From Desulfuromonas sp. (GTDB lineage Bacteria > Desulfobacterota > Desulfuromonadia > Desulfuromonadales > Geothermobacteraceae): a stretch of DNA of 64,000 nt. Shown piece after piece: positions 63,114 to 64,000 of the stretch. The stretch is taken from contig PKUA01000001.1 in NCBI GenBank assembly GCA_002868905.1, forward strand, positions 1 to 64,000. Reading direction: 5' to 3'. The stretch's first letter is position 1. Each line of letters begins with the position of its first letter. Both the position numbers and the translations under genes were made by a program. Below the pieces are notes generated by a model, which worked only from the letters and a program-made list of their open reading frames with translations, was not told the DNA's origin and searched no databases.

Positions 63114-63868
63114 AAGTCACGGTGGTAACGCTCTGTCTGAACGAGGTCGATTTCCTGTCCGGCGCACTTCAAAGCGTTGCGGATCAGGATCACGACGACC
63201 TGGAGCATCTCGTGATCGACGGAGGTTCAACAGATGGTTCGGTCGAGATTGTTCGACGGTTTGCCGAACGAAATCCGCGGCTGCGATGGTGGTCCGGGCA
63301 GGACGAGGGGATCAGCGCGGCGATGAATCGCGGCCTTCATTTTGCAACCGGTGAATTAATCGCTTTTTTACACGCCGACGATTGCTATGCCGGCCCTCAG
63401 AGCGTGTCAGAGGTCGTCAGGGCTTTTCAGGACCACCCGGGAGCGGTATGGTTGACTGCCGGGATTCGGGAAATCTCTGCAGATGATCGTGTCCTCAGAG
63501 TTTTACCGGTGCGACGTTACTCCCGGCGAAGATTGTTGCGTAATAATATTGTTTTTCACCCGTCAACGTTTGTGCGACGGGATGTGCTGGACTCTCTCGG
63601 CGGTTTTGATACAGAGCTGAAATATGCGATGGACTATGATCTCTGGCTGCGTTTGGCGCGTATTGCCCGGCCGGTCGTGCTGGAGAAAATCGTCGCCTGT
63701 TTTCGGGTCCATCCCGGGAGTCTATCCACCGTTCAAAGGATTAACGCCCTGGATGAAGAATACACCGTGAGAAAACGCTTCTTACCAGGAAACCTTGCAA
63801 GGTTTTTTCACTGGTTCTATCAGGTGATACGGAGAACCCAGGAAAAGGGAAGGGGCGGGGCTCAATGA
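63110..63868 (+). CDS. Family 2 glycosyltransferase (WcaA/WbyL-like)
   Basis: The 252-aa protein starts KVTVVTLCLNEVDFLSGALQSVADQDHDDLEHLVIDGGSTDGS. ARWWSGQDEGISAAMNRGLHFATGELIAFLHADD-type blocks follow, with the metal-binding DxD as HADD. VRRDVLDSLGGFDTELKYAMDYDLWLRLA comes later. This is the pattern of GT2 enzymes in O-antigen or colanic-acid type clusters. It is the last complete gene of the train, and the cluster probably goes on past the right edge. Confidence 0.88.
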   Translation: MKVTVVTLCLNEVDFLSGALQSVADQDHDDLEHLVIDGGSTDGSVEIVRRFAERNPRLRWWSGQDEGISAAMNRGLHFATGELIAFLHADDCYAGPQSVSEVVRAFQDHPGAVWLTAGIREISADDRVLRVLPVRRYSRRRLLRNNIVFHPSTFVRRDVLDSLGGFDTELKYAMDYDLWLRLARIARPVVLEKIVACFRVHPGSLSTVQRINALDEEYTVRKRFLPGNLARFFHWFYQVIRRTQEKGRGGAQ

Positions 63869-63895
63869 ATTTCAAGTGGAGATAGTGGGAAAACA

Positions 63896-64000
63896 TTGAA
63901 TTTTCGATTGCTGAAATATATATCGTTGTTGCCGGGGTTTCGCTCTCTCCGCGAATCCAGAGAGAGGAGACTTTTTCGCAGGCCGGACCAGATGGACACG
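63896..64000 (+). CDS. Possible next gene of the glycan cluster, 3' end outside window
   Basis: From TTG 63896 the frame stays open to the edge for 35 codons (NFRLLKYISLLPGFRSLRESRERRLF). A GGAG-containing stretch lies upstream and the preceding stop is only 28 nt away. No ATG or GTG start is available in this frame. The product is too short to classify. Confidence 0.35.
   Translation, partial: MNFRLLKYISLLPGFRSLRESRERRLFRRPDQMDT

Overview
The window looks like the chromosome of a GC-rich, acetate-oxidising, pilus-bearing member of the Desulfuromonadales/Geobacterales. This is inferred from gene content and gene order; no database was searched. Two things point there. One is a ferredoxin-linked oxidative TCA set: korDABC, mdh, monomeric icd and acnB. 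The other is pilB-pilT-pilC-pilS-pilR followed by a very short pilin (PilA-N type) and a separate PilA-C/Spc-type partner, an arrangement characteristic of Geobacter relatives. No rRNA, tRNA, CRISPR array, transposase or prophage was recognised.

Layout. 1-7 kb: small lipoproteins, a Cys-rich mini-protein, a dNMP-kinase-like P-loop protein, an EI24 membrane protein, an inositol-monophosphatase, a TPR/HEXXH-protease gene split by an in-frame TAA, two small coiled-coil proteins and fbp. 7-14 kb (minus strand): korDABC, mdh and icd. 14-23 kb (minus strand): a LysM lipoprotein, aspS, hisS, a Rec-GAF-GGDEF protein with the residue signature of cGAMP-making Hypr enzymes, comEC and a secreted double-domain protein. 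23-26 kb: acnB. 26-36 kb: a sensor kinase/sigma-54 activator pair and a pilV-pilW-pilX-pilY1 minor-pilin cluster. 36-45 kb: SDR, YdbL/YdbH envelope proteins, a haem-binding hybrid kinase, DedA, a lipoprotein and a His-rich ferredoxin. 45-48 kb: rnr and ribF. 48-57 kb: the type IV pilus core operon. 57-64 kb: an overlapping train of ABC transporter, GT-C/TPR, UbiA-like and GT2 genes next to the pilins.

How the parts connect. The three TCA transcription units mdh, icd and acnB carry the same palindrome, TGTATAC-A-GTATACA or a near copy, in the same promoter position (a -35-like box, exactly 15 bp, then the palindrome). This suggests one regulator for the cycle. Three near-consensus -24/-12 (RpoN) promoters precede pilV, pilB and pilA, and each pilus block lies beside its own NtrC-type activator. 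A probable cyclic dinucleotide synthase, and a PilB with an N-terminal MshEN domain, suggest nucleotide second-messenger control of pili. The genes after pilA may glycosylate the pilin or another surface polymer. Several hairpin-rich dispersed repeats sit between operons.
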